Source: DATJFQ01 sp035492775 (lineage in GTDB: Bacteria; Acidobacteriota; Vicinamibacteria; Vicinamibacterales; 2-12-FULL-66-21). From it: a stretch of 64,000 nt of DNA. The stretch covers positions 1 through 64,000 of the forward strand of contig DATJIW010000047.1 of NCBI GenBank assembly GCA_035492775.1, written 5' to 3'. Positions 1-12,248 of the stretch are shown here, piece after piece (the first letter of the stretch is position 1; each line of letters starts with the position of its first letter). The translations under genes and the position numbers were made by a program. The notes under the pieces are model-generated. The model worked only from the letters and a program-made list of their open reading frames with translations. It was not told where the DNA came from and searched no databases.

Positions 1-32
1 TTCTTGCCGCCCTTCGCAGTCTTTTTCGCCAT
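1..32 (-). CDS. Unidentified basic protein, N-terminal fragment cut by window edge
   Basis: Only the first ten codons are inside the window, reading MAKKTAKGGK on the minus strand. An AAGGAGG ribosome-binding site at 38-44 sits six bases upstream of the ATG, and a sigma-70-like promoter lies further upstream (127-155). The lysine-rich start resembles small nucleoid-associated or histone-like proteins, but ten residues do not allow an assignment. The gene is real because promoter, Shine-Dalgarno and start line up. Confidence 0.6.
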   Translation of the reverse strand, partial: MAKKTAKGGK

Positions 33-126
33 TAGTTCCTCCTTGGAACGTGGCAGCTCAGCTCGGTTACCGGTGACCAGGGGTTACAACAGGTGGGCTG
101 AGCGATCCACCCTCATACAAGATGTA

Positions 127-155
127 GATTATGGATGAGAATTTTCACCTGTCAA
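127..155 (-). promoter_or_regulatory. Sigma-70-like promoter for the leftmost gene
   Basis: On the minus strand TTGACA (155-150) is followed after 16-17 bases by CATAAT/ATAATC (about 133-127). It would start transcription near position 120 and give the leftmost gene an approximately 90-nt leader with two GC-rich inverted repeats. A short GCAC-AAA-GTGC inverted repeat lies just upstream of the -35 box and could be an operator, which is speculative. Confidence 0.6.
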
Positions 156-362
156 GCACAAAGTGCATGAAAAGTCAAAAATTCAACACCCTCGCATGCC
201 CTGGCGCGCCGAATCCGCGCGCTCGCGCGTCGTCTTCTGCGATCGATGACGTGTTCGGCATTGCGATCGCAATTGTCGTCGACACACGTCGCGCTGAATT
301 CGGCATTCAAGAGATTTTTCGGATGGAGGGATGCGCGGCGATAGCGCTCGCGCGCGCTCCGC

Positions 363-1895
363 CTAGCGCGCGTGAAGACGCGTGAGCGCGCGGGCGGCGG
401 CGGCACGCGTTTCCGCGCTGCCGCCGAACCACGAGTTCGCCGCCTCATACATCCGGATCGCATCGTCGCGACGCCCGGAGCGCTCGTACAGTCTCGCGGC
501 GTCGAGATGCGCGGCGGCGGCGATCGACGGCGGCATGCGTCCCGCCATCGAAATCGCCTTCTCGAACTCGCCGAGCGCGGCGGCGGCGTCGTTCATGGAG
601 AGGAGCGCCCGGCCGTGACGGTAGCGCGCCACGCCATCGTCCGGATCCATGGCGATGCTGCGCGCGAGATCGGATTCGGCACCGTCTGCATCGGACCGCT
701 CCAGCTTGCGCAATCCTTCGAGCGAAAGCCGGTACGCCTCGGCGCGCTCGGCATCCGGCGGATCGTCCATCGCGTCGTCGGCGGCGTCGCCGATCCCGTT
801 CGGGTCGGGCGACGGCGCTGTCGAAATGGCAAGGCGATATGCAGCGACGGCGGCGTCGTGATGACCGAGCCGGTCTTCGCTCTTTCCAATCGCAAGGTAC
901 GCCGAGGCGAGCGCGCCATACGGACGCACCGGACGCGCGTTGATGACGTCGCGGAGCTGCTCGAGCGCGCGATCCGATTGGTAGAGGCGCTCCATGCCGG
1001 CGGCGATGGCCAGGCGCGACTCGACTTCGGCGAGCGCGGACTCGTTGACACGCTGGTCGCGGGCGGCCGCCAGCAGCTCCCGCCAGGTCGCCAGGCTGGC
1101 CGTCAGATCGTGCTGGTACGTGTCGCGGATGCGCGCGAGTTCCGAAACGAAGAGCGGATTGGCGGGATACCGCTCGTGCAGCGATTCGAGCAGCGCGAGT
1201 GCGTCGCCGGTTCGCTTTTCGTACCAGAGATAAACGATGTGCAGCTGGTAGTCCGCTTCGCCCTGCAGGAGGCGTCCGCGCGTGCGCGCCCGCTGCATCT
1301 CCGCCAGACCCTCCTTGCGGTCGCCCCCGGGCAGGAGCATGAGGAACCGCAGCACCTTGGCGGCAGCCGGTGCAACGTCAGCGTAGTACTTGTACATGCC
1401 GACGCCGAAGTGGGCATCGTCCAGGGCGGGGTCGAGCGCGATGGCGCGGTCGAGTTCCTGGCGGATCCGTTTTCCTTCACGCGCGGCCGCGACCTTCTGA
1501 TCGCGGAGCACGCGCCACTGAACGCGGACGGCCGCCGCCGCGCCGGCGTAGAAATGCGCTTCGGCGCTCTTCGGCGCGCGGGCCACCCACGCGTCGGTGG
1601 ATTTCGCCGCCTTGTCGGCCTCCAGGAGAAACTGCGCGTCGAGCGTGCGGCTCTGCGGATCGAGGAGAATCTGCCACCACGTGGTGGTCGCGGCGAGCAC
1701 GTCGCATGCTTCCTTGGGTGCTGGTCCGCAGGCCAGCTGGAGGTCCGCATCGGCCTGCTCGAAACGCGCGTCGAGTATGTCGTTGTACACGCGCACGAGG
1801 CCGTCGACTCCGCGCAGGTCCGGAGCGCTGACCGCCGCAGCGCTCCAGAGGCACATCGCCGCTGCCGTTGCGGCGAGAGTCCTGCCGACGAGCAT
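363..1895 (-). CDS. Exported TPR-repeat protein
   Basis: 510 residues. An N-terminal signal peptide (basic start, hydrophobic stretch around residues 5-22, Ala-rich end) precedes an all-helical, Ala-rich protein with degenerate tetratricopeptide repeats, clearest near the C-terminus, where successive helices around ALDPALDDAHFG, AMDPDDGVARYRHG and ERSGRRDDAIRMY recur. TPR proteins are usually scaffolds for protein interactions. The ATG overlaps the ddl stop (TGATG), so the two are co-translated, but no direct role in cell-wall synthesis can be read from the sequence. Function is unknown. Confidence 0.8.
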   Translation of the reverse strand: MLVGRTLAATAAAMCLWSAAAVSAPDLRGVDGLVRVYNDILDARFEQADADLQLACGPAPKEACDVLAATTTWWQILLDPQSRTLDAQFLLEADKAAKSTDAWVARAPKSAEAHFYAGAAAAVRVQWRVLRDQKVAAAREGKRIRQELDRAIALDPALDDAHFGVGMYKYYADVAPAAAKVLRFLMLLPGGDRKEGLAEMQRARTRGRLLQGEADYQLHIVYLWYEKRTGDALALLESLHERYPANPLFVSELARIRDTYQHDLTASLATWRELLAAARDQRVNESALAEVESRLAIAAGMERLYQSDRALEQLRDVINARPVRPYGALASAYLAIGKSEDRLGHHDAAVAAYRLAISTAPSPDPNGIGDAADDAMDDPPDAERAEAYRLSLEGLRKLERSDADGAESDLARSIAMDPDDGVARYRHGRALLSMNDAAAALGEFEKAISMAGRMPPSIAAAAHLDAARLYERSGRRDDAIRMYEAANSWFGGSAETRAAAARALTRLHAR

Positions 1896-3055
1896 CAGGT
1901 CACGCTCGTGCGCAGCTGCTGCTTCTCGGCGTGCCGCTCCTGCGCCAGCGCAATCAGCCGGTCCAGCAGCGTGGGATAGTCGACGCCCGACGCCGCCCAC
2001 AATTTCGCGTACATGCTGATCGTGGTGAAACCGGGAATCGTATTGATCTCGTTGACGAAGAGCGCGCCGGTGGTGCGCGAGAGCAGGAAATCGACGCGCG
2101 CCATGCCGGCCCCGTCGATCGCGCTGAACGCTTCGACCGCCAACCGTCCCACGAGCGCGGCCGTCTGCGGCGGCACATCGGCTGGGATGATCACCTGCGA
2201 TCCATCGTCCACGTATTTGGATTCGTAATCGTAGAATTCACGCGACGGGATCACTTCGCCGGGAACCGATGCGACAGGGTCGTCGTTGCCGAGCACGCCG
2301 CACTCGATCTCCCGCGCGCCCGGCACCGCGGCTTCGACCACGATCTTGCGGTCGAAGTTCCCGGCGAGCGCTATCGCATCGCGCAACGATGCCGCATCCT
2401 TGGCCTTCGAGATGCCGACGCTCGACCCGAGGTTCGCCGGCTTGACGAACATCGGGAAGTGCAGCGCAGCCTCGAGTTCCGCGGCAAGGACGTCCGCGTC
2501 CTTCTCCCAGGCGTGCCGCAGCACCACGCGATAGGGACAGACGGGCAGGTTGCGTCCCGCGAATACGACCTTCATGAGCGCCTTGTCCATGCCCACCGCC
2601 GACGCGAGCACGCCGGATCCGACGTAAGGCACGTTCGCGAGCTCGAGCAGGCCCTGTATCGTCCCGTCTTCGCCGTACGGGCCGTGGAGCATCGGAAAGA
2701 TCACATCGAGCGACAGTCCCGTCACGATTGCGGCGGGTGCGTCAGTCTCTTTGTGACGCGGACGTGCGATCGAGAGGATCGTTTCGTCGCTCGGGTGGGC
2801 CACGAAATGCACTTCGCGCCCTTCGCGCAGCGGGCGCGCCGCTTCGAGCCTGGCCTGCTCGATGACCTCGCCGGCGACCATGGTCGTCGGCGGCTTGTCC
2901 GCGAGCGCCCACCGCCCGTCTTTTTCGATCCGGATCGGTACCGGCTCGTAAACTTTGCGATCGAGATTTGCGAACACCGACGCGGCCGACGCGAGCGACA
3001 CCTCGTGCTCGCCAGAGCGTCCGCCGTAAAGCACGCCAACGCGGAGACGTTTCAC
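1895..3055 (-). CDS. ddl: D-alanine--D-alanine ligase
   Basis: 386 residues; joins two D-alanines with ATP in the cytoplasm to make the dipeptide end of the peptidoglycan precursor. The N-terminal VLYGGRSGEHEVS motif, ATP-grasp segments (FVKPANLGSSVGISKA, EFYDYESKY loop) and the metal-binding NEINTIPGFT near the C-terminus are all present. Length fits the longer DdlA/VanA-type ligases. I choose the GTG at 3055 (VKRLRVGVLYGG) over an in-frame ATG at 3130 because family members begin a few residues before VLYGG and a TATTCT hexamer lies only six bases upstream of the GTG, as in other apparently leaderless genes here. Downstream is the TPR gene. Confidence 0.92.
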   Translation of the reverse strand: MKRLRVGVLYGGRSGEHEVSLASAASVFANLDRKVYEPVPIRIEKDGRWALADKPPTTMVAGEVIEQARLEAARPLREGREVHFVAHPSDETILSIARPRHKETDAPAAIVTGLSLDVIFPMLHGPYGEDGTIQGLLELANVPYVGSGVLASAVGMDKALMKVVFAGRNLPVCPYRVVLRHAWEKDADVLAAELEAALHFPMFVKPANLGSSVGISKAKDAASLRDAIALAGNFDRKIVVEAAVPGAREIECGVLGNDDPVASVPGEVIPSREFYDYESKYVDDGSQVIIPADVPPQTAALVGRLAVEAFSAIDGAGMARVDFLLSRTTGALFVNEINTIPGFTTISMYAKLWAASGVDYPTLLDRLIALAQERHAEKQQLRTSVT

Positions 3056-3120
3056 GGTGTCAGAATAACCGAGAACCGTCGTCTGAGGTCCGACCGACGA
3101 TGGGACGATGGACGACGACT

Positions 3121-4275
3121 GTGTTCTCATTCTCGATCACTGCCACTGACGGCGCGGCGCGCCGGGGCGTCCTCTCGACGCCGCATGGCGACGTGGAGAC
3201 GCCGTGTTTCATGCCGGTCGGCACGCGCGGCGCGGTGAAGGCGCTGACCCATCGCGATCTGGAGGATCTCGGCGCGGAAATCATCCTCGGCAACACCTAT
3301 CATCTGCATCTCCGTCCCGGTGACGAGTTGATCGCGAGGGCCGGCGGACTGCACGCATTCATCGGCTGGCCGCACGCGATGCTGACCGACAGCGGCGGCT
3401 ATCAGGTGTTCAGCCTCGCAGGCATGCGCCGCGTTACGGAGGACGGCGTGCGGTTCCGGTCGCATCTCGACGGCGACCTGCACACGCTGACGCCCGAGTC
3501 CGCGACGGACATCCAGGCGCGGCTCGGGTCCGACATCGCGATGGTTCTCGATGAACTGGTCGACCCCGATTCGGCGGCGGCACCCGCGATGGAGCGCACC
3601 GCGCGATGGGCGGCGCGGGCGCGTGCCCGGATGCTCGAACTCCGCTCCGACGCCCGACTGGCGAAGTCGGTGCTCGTCACGAACACCGGTCAGGCGCAGT
3701 TCGGCATCGTCCAGGGAGGCACCGATCCGGCGCTGCGCACCGAGAGCGTCCAGCGGACGCTGGCCGTCGGCTTCGAGGGCTACGCCATCGGCGGCCTGAG
3801 CGTGGGTGAACCGGTCGACGTCATGTACGACGTCGTCGCGCACACCGCGCCACAGTTACCGGCCGGGCAGCCGCGATATCTGATGGGCACGGGGATGCCC
3901 GACGATCTGGTGGCATGCGTGGCCCGAGGCATCGACATGTTCGACTGCGTTCTGCCGACGAGGAACGCGCGTAACGGCCAGCTCCTGACACGCCAGGGGG
4001 TTATTTCGATCAAGAATGCTCAGTACGCGGAAGATCTGAACCCGCCCGATCCCGAGTGCGGCTGTCTCACGTGCCGTCGCTTCTCGCGTGCGTATCTGAG
4101 ACACTTATATGTAGTGGGAGAGATGGGGGCAGCGATGCTCAATACTGCCCATAACCTCTACTTTTACCTTGACTTAATGGCGCGAATCAGAGAGGCTATC
4201 GTGTTCGGCTCGTTCGAAAAACTCCGGTCGGAGTTTCATCGAACCTTCTCCCGACGGCCTCAGCAATCTCGATGA
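3121..4275 (+). CDS. tgt: Queuine tRNA-ribosyltransferase (tRNA-guanine transglycosylase)
   Basis: 384 residues; exchanges guanine 34 for the queuosine precursor in tRNAs with GUN anticodons. Visible signatures are the substrate-site DSGGYQVFS (Asp about residue 90), GIVQGG, the LPTRNARNG loop and a zinc site CGCLTC (Cys about 313, 315 and 318) with a later His. I prefer the GTG at 3121, giving MFSFSITATDG, which matches the family start; an ATG at 3100 would add seven residues. It overlaps yajC by four bases, in the common tgt-yajC-secD-secF order. No other queuosine genes are nearby. Confidence 0.95.
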   Translation: MFSFSITATDGAARRGVLSTPHGDVETPCFMPVGTRGAVKALTHRDLEDLGAEIILGNTYHLHLRPGDELIARAGGLHAFIGWPHAMLTDSGGYQVFSLAGMRRVTEDGVRFRSHLDGDLHTLTPESATDIQARLGSDIAMVLDELVDPDSAAAPAMERTARWAARARARMLELRSDARLAKSVLVTNTGQAQFGIVQGGTDPALRTESVQRTLAVGFEGYAIGGLSVGEPVDVMYDVVAHTAPQLPAGQPRYLMGTGMPDDLVACVARGIDMFDCVLPTRNARNGQLLTRQGVISIKNAQYAEDLNPPDPECGCLTCRRFSRAYLRHLYVVGEMGAAMLNTAHNLYFYLDLMARIREAIVFGSFEKLRSEFHRTFSRRPQQSR

Positions 4276-4613
4276 TCGATTTGGAGCACGCTTCGCTTCT
4301 CGCGATGGCGGGGAACGGCCAGGCCGCGTCCGGCCTGATTCAGTTCCTGCCGTTCGCGATGATCCTGGGCATCTTCTATTTCCTGATTCTGCTGCCGATG
4401 CGGCGCCGGCAGAAGAAAATCGAAGAGTTCCAGAGCACGCTGCAGGTCGGGGACAAGGTCGTGATGAGCAGCGGTATTTACGGCCAGATTACGCGCGTCA
4501 ACGACAAATCTGTTCAGCTGCAGGTCGCCGACAAGGTGCGGATCGAGGTCGCTCGGGCTGCCATCGGCGGCAAGCAGGGAGAAGAGCCCCTCGTCACGGA
4601 TAGTAGAAACTAG
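4272..4613 (+). CDS. yajC: Preprotein translocase subunit YajC
   Basis: 113 residues with one N-terminal transmembrane helix (about residues 22-42, FLPFAMILGIFYFLILLP) followed by the family signature MRRRQKKIEEFQ and a small cytoplasmic domain containing GDKVVMSSGIYGQI. YajC associates with SecDF and the SecYEG translocon. The ATG overlaps the tgt stop (ATGA), so it is translationally coupled, and secD follows after a short gap. Confidence 0.95.
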   Translation: MIDLEHASLLAMAGNGQAASGLIQFLPFAMILGIFYFLILLPMRRRQKKIEEFQSTLQVGDKVVMSSGIYGQITRVNDKSVQLQVADKVRIEVARAAIGGKQGEEPLVTDSRN

Positions 4614-4648
4614 AGAAGGTCCGGCAGGGCGAAGCCCCCGGTGTGAAC

Positions 4649-6247
4649 ATGAAAAATCTGCGCTGGAAAATCGTCACCATTCTCGTCGTCCTGTTCGTGT
4701 TCTTCGGCCTCGGCGTGTATCCGCTCCTGGCCGGGAAGTACGGCCTCCCTGCTCCCGCATGGCTGCTGGCCAAGCAGCTCAAACTGGGACTCGACCTGAA
4801 GGGCGGCGTCCAGCTGACCATGCGGGTCAACACGGACGATGCGCTGAAGCTGACGACGACGAACACGAGCGAGCAGCTGCGCGAATCGCTCACGACCGGC
4901 AACGTGCACTTCGCGAATATCGTCGTGGACAGCCCGACGGCGTTTCACATCGAAGGCGTTTCGCCCGACCAGACGGCGGAGTTCAGGAACGCGGCCGACG
5001 AAGTCGCCGCCACCAACTTCGATCGGAATCCCGGCGCCGGCGGACGCTACGACTTCGCGATGAAAGTCACCGTGGCGCGCGACCTTCGGGAACAGGCCGT
5101 GGAGCAGGCGCTGCAGACGATCGACCGCCGCGTCAACGCCCTCGGCGTTGCGGAACCGTCGATCGCAAGGCAGCAGAGCGATCAAATCCTTGCGCAGCTT
5201 CCGGGCATCGCCGACGTGGCGCGCGCCAAGGACATCATGGGCTCGCCGTCGCTCCTCGAGCTCAAGCTCGTCGAGGCGGGCCCGATGTCGTCGAAGGACG
5301 ACCTGCTGAAGTCTTACAACGGTCAGGTGCCGAACGACATGGAGGTGTTGAGCGGCGCGGCGGAACGCGGTTCCGCTGATTCAGGCACGGTGTTCTATCT
5401 CGTCAAGAAGGTCGCCGTCGTCAGCGGACAGGACCTGCGGACGGCGCGCGAAGCGCCGGACGAGAACAACCAGCCGGCCGTCCATTTCTCGTTGAAGCCG
5501 GAGGGTGCGCGCAAGTTCGGCAAGGCGACGGGCGAAAACATCGGGCGGAACCTGGCGATCATTCTGGACAACCGCGTGCAGTCCGCCCCGCGGATCGACG
5601 GACGGATCACGGATGAAGGACGCATTTCCGGCGGCTTCACGCTGCAGGAAGCGAACGACCTCTCGCTCAAGCTCAGGTCCGGCGCGCTGCCGGCGTCGCT
5701 CACTTACCTCGAAGAGCTCGTGGTCGGTCCGACGCTCGGCGCCGATTCGATCCGTGCCGGGGTCATCGCCTCCGGAACTGGCCTGATCCTCATCATGCTG
5801 TTCATGCTCTGGTACTACAAGCTCTCGGGCGTGAACGCGGTCGTGGCGCTGATCTGCAACCTGATCATTCTGCTCGGGCTCATGGCGTACATCGGGGCGA
5901 CGATGACGCTGCCGGGAATCGCGGGCTTCGTGCTCACGATGGGCGTGGGCGTCGACTCGAACGTGCTGATCTTCGAGCGCATCAAGGAGGAGCTCGCGGC
6001 GCAGCGCGGCGTGCGCGCGTCCATCAACGCGGGCTTCGACCGGGTGTTCTGGACGCTGTTCGACACGCACGTGGCATCGCTCATCGCGGCCGGGTTCCTG
6101 TTCCAGTTCGGCACCGGTCCGATCCGCGGCTTCGCCACCACGCTGTCGATCGGTCTCGTCGTGAACCTGTTCACCTCCATCTTCGTGTCCCACACGATTT
6201 ACGACATCGAAATGACCGGTCGGAAGGTGCCGGCGCTCAGCATTTAA
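4649..6247 (+). CDS. secD: Protein translocase subunit SecD
   Basis: About 532 residues. One N-terminal transmembrane helix, a large periplasmic domain starting with GLDLKGGVQLTM, and five C-terminal membrane helices carrying the RND-like conserved segments (LPGIAGFVLTMGVGVDSNVLIFERIKEEL split over two helices). SecD works with SecF to pull secreted proteins out of SecYEG using the proton gradient. The start is taken at ATG 4649; an in-frame GTG lies six bases earlier. It is followed by secF after 28 bases. Confidence 0.96.
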   Translation: MKNLRWKIVTILVVLFVFFGLGVYPLLAGKYGLPAPAWLLAKQLKLGLDLKGGVQLTMRVNTDDALKLTTTNTSEQLRESLTTGNVHFANIVVDSPTAFHIEGVSPDQTAEFRNAADEVAATNFDRNPGAGGRYDFAMKVTVARDLREQAVEQALQTIDRRVNALGVAEPSIARQQSDQILAQLPGIADVARAKDIMGSPSLLELKLVEAGPMSSKDDLLKSYNGQVPNDMEVLSGAAERGSADSGTVFYLVKKVAVVSGQDLRTAREAPDENNQPAVHFSLKPEGARKFGKATGENIGRNLAIILDNRVQSAPRIDGRITDEGRISGGFTLQEANDLSLKLRSGALPASLTYLEELVVGPTLGADSIRAGVIASGTGLILIMLFMLWYYKLSGVNAVVALICNLIILLGLMAYIGATMTLPGIAGFVLTMGVGVDSNVLIFERIKEELAAQRGVRASINAGFDRVFWTLFDTHVASLIAAGFLFQFGTGPIRGFATTLSIGLVVNLFTSIFVSHTIYDIEMTGRKVPALSI

Positions 6248-6275
6248 GGACCGATACAAAGAGATCTCGACCGTC

Positions 6276-7256
6276 ATGCATATCTTCAAGAATCCCAACT
6301 ACGATTTCGTCCGCTGGCGCTGGCATGCCATTGCGCTCTCGTGGATCATCATTCTGGGTGGGCTGCTCTATATCCGCATGAGCGGCGGGATGCCCAAGGG
6401 CGTCGAGTTCGAGGGAGGAACGATCGTCATCCTCGGCTTCGAGCAGCCCACGCAGATCGACCAGGTCCGCAACGCGCTGGCGAACGGCGTGCCTGACGGC
6501 TCGAACGCGATCGTCCAGACGTACGGAAGTCCATCGAGCAATCAGGTCATGGTCCGCCTGCGCACCGCCGGTGCCGAGTCCGGCGGCGCGCTCAGCGTGA
6601 CGGCCGACGACGTGACCGCGGCGGTCAAGAGGGCGAACCTCGGAAAATTCAACGTCGTGGGAACGAGAATCGTCGGCCCGACCGTCGGCGCCGACCTCTC
6701 GCGGCGAGGGACCCTCGCGACGGTATTCGCACTGGGCGGCATCCTCATTTATGTCGCGTTCCGCTTCCAGTTCAGTTTCGCCGTCGGCGCCGTCGTGGCG
6801 ACGCTGCACGACCTGCTCATCACGCTGGCGTTCCTGGCGTTCTTCCACTACGAGCTGTCGTTGAACGTCATTGCCGCCATCCTGACGATCACCGGCTACT
6901 CGATGAACGACACGATCGTCATCTTCGATCGGATCCGGGAGAACATGCGGTCGATGCGGCGGGACAACCTCGCCCACATCGTGAACGTGTCGGTAAACCA
7001 GATGCTGGACCGAACGCTCATCACCGGCGGTGCGACCATGCTGTCGGTCATCGCGCTGTTCATTTTCGGCGGCGAGGTGCTCAAGGGCTTCGCGTTCACG
7101 ATGATCGTCGGCATCATCACGGGCACGTACTCGAGCGTGTTCATCGCGGCGGCCATCGTCGTCATCTGGCAGAGCCGCCGCACGCCGAAGACCGCGCCGG
7201 CGGCCGTGGCGCCCACGACCGCGCCCGCCCGCAAGTCGCGGCGTCGCGCGTCCTGA
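6276..7256 (+). CDS. secF: Protein translocase subunit SecF
   Basis: 326 residues, six predicted transmembrane helices with one periplasmic loop containing the SecF motif PKGVEFEGG. The helix 4-5 region carries TITGYSMNDTIVIFDRIREN, the hallmark of SecF. It partners SecD immediately upstream. The extreme C-terminus is basic (ARKSRRRAS), as often seen for cytoplasmic tails. It stops nine bases before uppP, so the Sec genes and uppP are probably one transcript. Confidence 0.96.
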   Translation: MHIFKNPNYDFVRWRWHAIALSWIIILGGLLYIRMSGGMPKGVEFEGGTIVILGFEQPTQIDQVRNALANGVPDGSNAIVQTYGSPSSNQVMVRLRTAGAESGGALSVTADDVTAAVKRANLGKFNVVGTRIVGPTVGADLSRRGTLATVFALGGILIYVAFRFQFSFAVGAVVATLHDLLITLAFLAFFHYELSLNVIAAILTITGYSMNDTIVIFDRIRENMRSMRRDNLAHIVNVSVNQMLDRTLITGGATMLSVIALFIFGGEVLKGFAFTMIVGIITGTYSSVFIAAAIVVIWQSRRTPKTAPAAVAPTTAPARKSRRRAS

Positions 7257-7264
7257 CGAACGGC

Positions 7265-8065
<801 letters not shown>

Positions 8066-8080
8066 GCTACTGCCGCAGCC

Positions 8081-8701
8081 ATGCAGTGGCTTCGACGAAG
8101 CTTTATCGCCGGTTTCTTCGTCACGGTTCCGCTGTTCATTTCGGTGGCAGCCTTTCTGTGGCTGTTCCGTCTGGTCGACGGTCTCGTCGGGCCGGTGTAC
8201 GCGAAATATCTCGGCCGGGAAGTGCCGGGACTCGGGATCCTGACCACGGCGCTCGCGGTCGTCATGGTCGGCGCGATTGCGACGAACGTCGTCGGCAAGC
8301 GCCTGCTGCAGCAGGCGGAGCGGGTGCTGCTGCACGTGCCGCTGTTCCGGAGCATCTATGCGCCGGTCAAACAGCTGGTGGTTGCGTTTTCACCCGACAA
8401 CGAGTTCGGGTTCAAGCGGGTGGTACTCATAGAGGATGCGGCGCGAGGCCAGGCCCTGGGGTTCTTGACGAAGGAGTTCACCGTCGATCGCGGGCAGGGC
8501 GTCGAGTCGCTCGTGGCGGTCTACGTGCCGACCAACCACCTGTATCTCGGGGACATCGTGATCTGCCCACGCGACCGCGCGTCGTTTCCGGACATCACCG
8601 TGGAGCAGGGCCTCCGGATCTTCCTGACGGGCGGCATGGCGCTCGGCTCGCGCATCAGCGCGCGCCGCGGCGACGATCGCGTCGCTGATTTCCGTGTATA
8701 A
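8081..8701 (+). CDS. DUF502 family inner-membrane protein
   Basis: 206 residues. Two N-terminal transmembrane helices (about residues 9-30 and 50-72) with the conserved GFFVTVPLFISV start, then RSIYAPVKQLV and a soluble domain with YVPTNHLYLGDIV and a GG-MALG end, all typical of DUF502. Family function is not established. It follows uppP by 15 bases and is probably in the same transcript; its coding sequence ends at a TATAAT hexamer that may serve the next gene. Confidence 0.85.
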   Translation: MQWLRRSFIAGFFVTVPLFISVAAFLWLFRLVDGLVGPVYAKYLGREVPGLGILTTALAVVMVGAIATNVVGKRLLQQAERVLLHVPLFRSIYAPVKQLVVAFSPDNEFGFKRVVLIEDAARGQALGFLTKEFTVDRGQGVESLVAVYVPTNHLYLGDIVICPRDRASFPDITVEQGLRIFLTGGMALGSRISARRGDDRVADFRV

Positions 8702-8702
8702 T

Positions 8703-8885
8703 CCCCTGTTTTTGCAAAGGCCCACGGACGCAGGCATCGAAGGGTCTTTGGCAACGGCTTGCGGATCCGCGGTCCGGAGGTCTTGTCGGTAGGGATAGCG
8801 TCCAAAGGATCAAAGGGTTGGACCCGAATGGATTCGATCCCTTGATCCTTTGATTTTTGCTGCTGCAGCTCGTTCTGTGCAAAGG
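8703..8885 (+). promoter_or_regulatory. hppA leader region with a terminator-like hairpin
   Basis: A TATAAT hexamer at 8697-8702, without a convincing -35 box, could start a 170-180-nt leader. The leader holds a long inverted repeat: left arm 8803-8817 (CAAAGGATCAAAGGG), right arm 8839-8852, then TTTTT at 8854-8858. It could terminate the uppP-DUF502 transcript or attenuate hppA. I do not recognise a known riboswitch class here. Confidence 0.4.
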
Positions 8886-11351
<2,466 letters not shown>

Positions 11352-11401
11352 GATGGACCGAATTGCCGCAGGCGGTGTCTAAGCACGTCGGGGGAGCTTC
11401 G

Positions 11402-11431
11402 TTGACACCCGTTTTTCGGTCTGACTATAAT
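11402..11431 (+). promoter_or_regulatory. Sigma-70 promoter of the tonB-exbBD operon
   Basis: TTGACA at 11402-11407 and TATAAT at 11426-11431 match both consensus hexamers exactly, with an 18-base spacer. Transcription would begin near 11438, leaving a leader of about 37 nt with an AGGAGG site before the tonB start. This is the best promoter match in the window. No Fur-like box is evident. Confidence 0.9.
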
Positions 11432-11474
11432 TCGCGGTCTTGCACCGGCTTTCAGGAGTTTAGGAGGGTTATCC

Positions 11475-12197
11475 GTGCCGCGTGACATGTTCGGCGACGT
11501 CGTGGATCCGTCCATCAAGGTCGGATCCAAGAAGTGGTACACGGTCCCTCTCTCGATTGCGGTCCACGTTCTCGTCTTCGCGCTGATCATCATCATTCCG
11601 CTCATGGCGACGGACGTGCTGCCGACGCCCCCGACGATGCTGGCGTTCGCGGCTGCGCCGCCGCCGCCTCCGCCGCCGCCACCGCCGCCGCCTGCACCGG
11701 CGGCGCCGACACCAAAGGCGCCCACGCCGGTTGTGAACCCGAACGCGGCACCGATCGAGGCACCGAAGGAAATCAAGCCGGAGCCTGCCACGCCGGCCGT
11801 CGGTGAAGGTGTTCCGGGCGGTGTCGAAGGCGGTGTGCCAGGTGGTGTCGTCGGTGGTGTGGTCGGAGGCCTTCCGGAGGCCCCCCCGCCGCCGCCTCCG
11901 CCGCCTCAGGCGCCGGTCCGTGTCGGCGGCCAGATCAAGCCACCGAACAAGATCAAGGATGCCCGTCCCGTCTATCCGGCGATTGCGCAGTCCGCGCGCG
12001 TGTCGGGCGTCGTCATCATCGAAGCCACGATCGGGACCGACGGTCGCGTGAAGGATGCGAAGGTGCTCCGGTCGATTCCACTGCTCGACCAGGCCGCGCT
12101 GGACGCGGTGAAACAGTGGCAGTACTCACCGACGCTCCTCAACGGCGTGCCGGTCTCGGTCATCATGACGGTGACGGTCAACTTCACACTGCAATAG
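11475..12197 (+). CDS. tonB: Energy transducer TonB
   Basis: 240 residues. A transmembrane anchor at about residues 25-46 is followed by a periplasmic linker made of two polyproline runs and an intervening Gly-Val-rich stretch (repeats of VPGGV and VVGG), and then a C-terminal TonB domain (ARPVYPAIAQSARVSGVV, DQAALDAVKQWQYSP). TonB carries proton-motive energy to outer-membrane receptors. It starts at a GTG (11475) behind an AGGAGG site. It leads an operon with exbB and two exbD genes, and a terminator closes the unit. Confidence 0.93.
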   Translation: MPRDMFGDVVDPSIKVGSKKWYTVPLSIAVHVLVFALIIIIPLMATDVLPTPPTMLAFAAAPPPPPPPPPPPPAPAAPTPKAPTPVVNPNAAPIEAPKEIKPEPATPAVGEGVPGGVEGGVPGGVVGGVVGGLPEAPPPPPPPPQAPVRVGGQIKPPNKIKDARPVYPAIAQSARVSGVVIIEATIGTDGRVKDAKVLRSIPLLDQAALDAVKQWQYSPTLLNGVPVSVIMTVTVNFTLQ

Positions 12198-12248
12198 TTC
12201 CGGTAATCACGCAGGATTCCGTCAGCAAACATAAGTGAGGATGGGCGC

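Noticed and set aside
372..1979. A 535-codon open frame antisense to the TPR gene
   Set aside because: Arg-rich with no domain; the TPR protein has a signal peptide and repeats and is coupled to ddl.
8703..8885. Riboswitch in the hppA leader
   Set aside because: No conserved core of a fluoride, preQ1 or other class that I know could be matched; only a hairpin and a T-tract are supported.
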